Below, piece by piece: positions 6,365-9,489 of a DNA stretch of 9,489 nt (its first letter is position 1; the number at the start of each line of letters is the position of its first letter). Both the position numbers and the translations under genes were made by a program. Under the pieces are notes generated by a model that saw only the letters and a program-made list of their open reading frames with translations, was not told the DNA's origin and searched no databases. Source of the stretch: an uncultured Atopobiaceae bacterium (GTDB lineage: Bacteria > Actinomycetota > Coriobacteriia > Coriobacteriales > Atopobiaceae); the NCBI GenBank assembly GCA_905235165.1, contig CAJOKK010000102.1, positions 1 to 9,489 of the forward strand, read 5' to 3'.

Positions 6365-8572
6365 ATGAGTGTCTCTGGTTCGTCGGTCCCCCTTCCCACC
6401 GATTCGCAAGACAAGGGCAAGGGGATACCTCTTTCTGCAGCAATGCTGCTCGTAACCCTCGGCGTTGTCTACGGCGACATCGGCACGAGCCCCATGTACG
6501 TCATGAAGTCCATCGTGGCGGGCAACGGCGGCATCACCTCGGTCACCGAGGACATGATCTTGGGTGCCCTGTCCCTCGTCATCTGGACCATCACCCTCGT
6601 GACGACCGTGAAGTACGTACTTATCGCCATGCGCGCCGACAACCACGGAGAAGGCGGCATCTTCGCCCTCTATAGCTTGGTGCGGCACTATAAACGTTGG
6701 CTCATCGTTCCCGCCATGGTTGGCGGCGCGGCCCTTCTCGCCGACGGCATCCTGACTCCCGCCGTTACGGTGACCTCGGCCATCGAAGGCCTGCGATCGC
6801 TTGAGATGGGCTACATGCTGGTCGGCCCGGGAGAAAGCCGCGTGGTGGCAATCACCATCACCATCATCTGCCTGCTCTTTATGGTGCAACGCGCCGGAAC
6901 CTCGTCCATCGGCAAGCTCTTTGGCCCCGTCATGACGATCTGGTTCCTCTTCTTGGGCATCATGGGTTTCGTGAACTTTGTCGGCAACCCGAGGATCCTG
7001 CTCGCCTTTGATCCCATTCGCGGCATCACCTTCCTCTTCTCGCCCGTCAACCACGCAGGCCTGCGCATTCTGGGCTTCGTCTTCCTCTGCACCACTGGTG
7101 CCGAGGCCCTTTACTCCGACATGGGTCATGTTGGCCGCAACAACATCTACGCCTCCTGGCCCTTCGTGAAGCTCTGCCTCATCTTTAACTATCTTGGCCA
7201 GGGCGCCTGGTGCCTCGCCAACTCTGGCAACCTGGACCTGGCAAACATCAGCCCGCTCAATCCCTTCTTTGAGATGCTGCCTCCTCCCATGCGCCCCTTT
7301 GCCATCCTGCTGTCTACCCTCGCGGCAATCATCGCGAGCCAGGCGCTCATCACCGGCTCCTTCACGCTCGTCTCTGAGGCGACGCGCCTTGACCTCATGC
7401 CGCACATGCAGGTGACCTACCCCTCCGAGACCAAGGGCCAGCTCTACATCCCGCTGGTCAACACCATCATGTGGATCGGCACCGTGCTCATCGTGCTCTT
7501 CTTCCGCACCTCCGAGCGCATGGAGGCGGCCTACGGCCTCGCCATCACCGTGACCATGCTCATGACAAGCACCCTGCTTGTGAGCTATATCGCCGGCATC
7601 AAGAAGAAGCCCCTCTTTGCCGCGGTCTTTGCCTTGGTGTTCGGCATCATCGAGTTCGCCTTCTTCTCCTCCTGCTGCACCATGTTCTTCGACGGCGGCT
7701 ACGTGATGATCATCCTGTCGGCCCTGCTCTTCTACGTCATGTACGTGTGGCGTCGCGGCACCGCCATCGAGCGCTCGCAGACGGTCTACCTGCCCATCAA
7801 GGACTACGTCCCCCAGCTTGCCGCCCTGTCTAAAGACACGACGCATCACGTCTGCTCCGACAACCTCGTCTTCTTGACGAACGACCCCTCGCCCACGCGC
7901 CTTGATCGCGACATCCTCTACTCGATTCTGGATAAGCGCCCCAAGCGTGCGCGTGCCTACTGGTTCATCAACGTCAAGGTGACCGACGAGCCCTACACCC
8001 ACTCCTACACCGTGAACACCTTTGGCACCGACTTCATCTTCAAGGTGCAGCTGCAGCTGGGCTTCAAAGTCAACCAGCGCATCAACACCTACCTGCGCCA
8101 GGTGGTTGCCGACCTTATCGAGAGTGGCGAGATTGCCCCGCAGCACCACAACTACTCGATCTATAAGAACCCGGGCATCATTGGCGACTTCCGCTTCTGC
8201 ATGCTGCGCAAGGTGCTCTCTCCCGAGACCGACATCTCCATACACGACTACCGCACGATGAGCGCAAAGTACACCATCCGCTCCTGGTGCGGATCGGCCT
8301 CGCGCTGGTACGGTCTGGAGAACTCCTCGATCCTCTTTGAGTCGGTGCCGCTCTTCACCAAGGCCAAGCCGGCGACCAAGCTCGAGCGTCTTCCGCTGAG
8401 CGAGCGCCTGCTGAAGGAGAGCGCCGTCGTGCTCCCGCAGGAGCTTGACGAGGAGGACATCATCACCTCGAGCACCGTCACGAAGCGTGAGGAGGCCGAG
8501 CGTGCGGCTGCTGACGAGCTGATTGGTGGACACACCGCAACTTTCTCGGCACCCAAGTCTCAGAACCAATAA
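6365..8572 (+). CDS. kup: KUP-family potassium uptake protein (K+/H+ symporter)
   Basis: This 735-residue membrane transporter imports potassium, probably with protons. Family signatures are GVVYGDIGTSP (33-43), with the acidic residue D38 in the first helix, ADNHGEGGIFALYSL (91-105), ADGILTPAVTV (126-136), GAEALYSDMGHVG (245-257), NYLGQGA (275-281) and SEATRLDLMPHMQV (337-350). About twelve hydrophobic segments fill residues 24-465. The rest, about 466-735, is a soluble cytoplasmic domain. At 735 residues it is longer than E. coli Kup (622), and the final 60 or so residues are highly charged (LDEEDIITSS, REEAERAAADEL) with no obvious counterpart there. The ATG at 6365 has GGAG at 6356-6359 five bases upstream. 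It is probably monocistronic, with its own extended -10 promoter and a strong hairpin after the stop. No other potassium genes are adjacent. Confidence 0.97.
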   Translation: MSVSGSSVPLPTDSQDKGKGIPLSAAMLLVTLGVVYGDIGTSPMYVMKSIVAGNGGITSVTEDMILGALSLVIWTITLVTTVKYVLIAMRADNHGEGGIFALYSLVRHYKRWLIVPAMVGGAALLADGILTPAVTVTSAIEGLRSLEMGYMLVGPGESRVVAITITIICLLFMVQRAGTSSIGKLFGPVMTIWFLFLGIMGFVNFVGNPRILLAFDPIRGITFLFSPVNHAGLRILGFVFLCTTGAEALYSDMGHVGRNNIYASWPFVKLCLIFNYLGQGAWCLANSGNLDLANISPLNPFFEMLPPPMRPFAILLSTLAAIIASQALITGSFTLVSEATRLDLMPHMQVTYPSETKGQLYIPLVNTIMWIGTVLIVLFFRTSERMEAAYGLAITVTMLMTSTLLVSYIAGIKKKPLFAAVFALVFGIIEFAFFSSCCTMFFDGGYVMIILSALLFYVMYVWRRGTAIERSQTVYLPIKDYVPQLAALSKDTTHHVCSDNLVFLTNDPSPTRLDRDILYSILDKRPKRARAYWFINVKVTDEPYTHSYTVNTFGTDFIFKVQLQLGFKVNQRINTYLRQVVADLIESGEIAPQHHNYSIYKNPGIIGDFRFCMLRKVLSPETDISIHDYRTMSAKYTIRSWCGSASRWYGLENSSILFESVPLFTKAKPATKLERLPLSERLLKESAVVLPQELDEEDIITSSTVTKREEAERAAADELIGGHTATFSAPKSQNQ

Positions 8573-8595
8573 GACGCTCTTTGGCATCGGTAATT

Positions 8596-8634
8596 GAGAG
8601 GGCGGCGTGCCGTAAGTCGGCGCACCGCCCTCTT
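8596..8634 (+). terminator. Terminator hairpin after kup
   Basis: AGAGGGCGG (8597-8605) pairs perfectly with CCGCCCTCT (8625-8633). The stem continues inward to a TAAGT loop (8613-8617) with one mismatch and one G·U. It begins 24 bases after the kup stop. The sequence after it (TCTACTATC) has only a weak T-run, so termination may be partial or hairpin-driven. Confidence 0.7.
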
Positions 8635-8706
8635 CTACTATCTCGACGCTGAGGCGCTTGGGGCTTTACCCGTTACGCGTGTGCTTGCGTCATGCCCGAC
8701 ACATGG

Positions 8707-8739
8707 AAAAGGGGCGGAGACCGGTTGGTCCCCGCCCCT
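8707..8739 (-). terminator. Intrinsic terminator of the right-edge surface-protein gene
   Basis: GGGGCGG (8711-8717) pairs with CCGCCCC (8732-8738) and GACC (8719-8722) with GGTC (8727-8730), around a GGTT loop. The one internal mismatch, A·C on the plus strand, becomes a G·U pair on the minus strand. Four A's at 8707-8710 give UUUU after the hairpin on the minus strand. This is a proper leftward terminator about 34 bases beyond the stop at 8773. Confidence 0.85.
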
Positions 8740-8772
8740 CTCAATTAGGCGCGTTACGAGCGTCGCTTTCTT

Positions 8773-9489
8773 TTAGGCGTTGGTTGCCTTCCATGCGAAG
8801 TAAGCGGACGCGAAGGCAGCCTTGGCGTCGTTCTTTGCACCGCCATAGCCCAGGTTCAGGAGGCTGAGCACGGAGACCTTGATGGAGAAGGACTCGCCGT
8901 TGCAGGTGCCGGACACGGTAGCGAGCTGGTTGAAGTGCTGAGGCTTGATGCCCTCAACCCTGACGAGCCAGCGGCCGTCAGGCTGCTTCACGGCGTCGAA
9001 GGTCTTGCCGCCGTAGGTCGCCTTGGCGGAGAAGTCGGCGCCAGCGGGCACAGTCAGGTAGGCGTTAATCGCGGTAAGGGAGTCGAAGGAGGTCGAAGCA
9101 TTCACCTTGACGCCGGAGTTACCGAGCTTGGCCTCGATCTCGAAGGCCTTGAGGCCCTTGGCAGCCTTGTCCAGGTCCATCTTGTCGTAGGACTTGGTGA
9201 TCTGCGCGTAGTCGGACCCAAGCGTCCACTTGTTGATGCGCGCCAGGTAGGGCTGCATGTAGAAGCCCATGTCGGCCGTGGCGTGGACGAGGGCGACCGT
9301 CTCCTCGGGATAGGACTTGGCGTCCTTGTCGAAGTCCTTAAAGTACTCCTGCACGGAGTAGGCCATGCTGACGGTCTTCTCCACGCCATCCTGGCTGTAG
9401 TGGAGCTCCGCCGTAACCGGCTGAGCCATCTCGACGGAGGTCAGGTCGAAGGTGAAGCAGTAGAAGCCCTTGGCGTCCTTCTTGGCATC
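8773..9489 (-). CDS. Probable secreted/surface protein, C-terminal part (partial, 5' end off window)
   Basis: The frame is open from the right edge to the stop at 8773, giving the last 238 residues of a longer protein. An internal ATG at 9429-9427 is not the start: 20 codons before it are open and coding-like (FYCFTFDLTSVE), and it has no ribosome binding site. The visible part has two modules. The first runs LHYSQDGVEKTVSMAYSVQEYFKDF, then ETVALVHATADMGFYMQPYL, a pattern I recognise from large secreted proteins of gut Actinobacteria and Firmicutes (YSV-x-x-Y then ALV-x-A-x-x-x-x-G). The second is a beta-rich stretch, YLTVPAGADFSAKATYGGKTF through GRWLVRVEGIKPQHFNQLATVSGT, probably Ig-like. 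The C-terminus (FAWKATNA) has no LPXTG motif, membrane helix or charged tail, so it is not sortase-anchored at this end. Export is inferred; any signal peptide lies outside the window. Function is unknown. Confidence 0.85.
   Translation of the reverse strand, partial: DAKKDAKGFYCFTFDLTSVEMAQPVTAELHYSQDGVEKTVSMAYSVQEYFKDFDKDAKSYPEETVALVHATADMGFYMQPYLARINKWTLGSDYAQITKSYDKMDLDKAAKGLKAFEIEAKLGNSGVKVNASTSFDSLTAINAYLTVPAGADFSAKATYGGKTFDAVKQPDGRWLVRVEGIKPQHFNQLATVSGTCNGESFSIKVSVLSLLNLGYGGAKNDAKAAFASAYFAWKATNA

Noticed and set aside
6320..8587. 755-residue open frame antisense to the whole kup gene
   Set aside because: It is an artefact of GC-rich codon use opposite a real gene. Its translation is rich in H, E, G, D and R without domain character, while the plus strand encodes an unmistakable Kup.

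Overview
The window looks like a high-G+C Gram-positive chromosome. The best guess is a Coriobacteriia-type actinobacterium (Collinsella/Olsenella/Atopobium relatives), based on GC-rich codon use, strong GGAG/AGGG ribosome binding sites, TTG and GTG starts, a DUF3516-type Ski2-like helicase and a secreted-protein module common in that group. This assignment is inference. Most of the window is chromosomal housekeeping: nucleic-acid helicase, metal-handling GTPase, sugar phosphatase, potassium uptake and a surface protein. No phage, plasmid, insertion sequence, CRISPR array, tRNA or rRNA was seen.

Layout. Bases 1-423 (minus) hold the start of an AT-richer gene for a multi-helix membrane protein that runs off the left edge; it resembles the N-terminal part of YdcF/DUF218 proteins. 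A 349-base gap follows. It contains a candidate promoter with a small palindrome and a broken copy of the helicase gene's 5' end. Next come a NimA/PNPOx-like flavoprotein gene (773-1258) and, 32 bases on, the 854-residue helicase (1291-3855, TTG start); these two probably form an operon. The helicase converges on a CobW/COG0523 GTPase gene (4048-5196, minus). The gap between them carries three copies of a 30-base dyad element, the first inside a larger inverted repeat.

The GTPase gene is divergent from a Cof-type HAD phosphatase close to E. coli YbiV/SupH (5354-6157). After 207 bases with a good extended -10 comes kup (6365-8572), a 735-residue K+/H+ symporter. It ends at a strong hairpin. 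A second hairpin, reading the other way, terminates a minus-strand gene (8773 to beyond the right edge) for the C-terminal part of a probable secreted or surface protein.

I did not find a convincing new multi-gene system. The observations most worth a second look are the decayed duplicate of the helicase start flanking the nim-like gene, the dyad-repeat cluster between the convergent genes, and the compositionally different membrane gene at the left edge.
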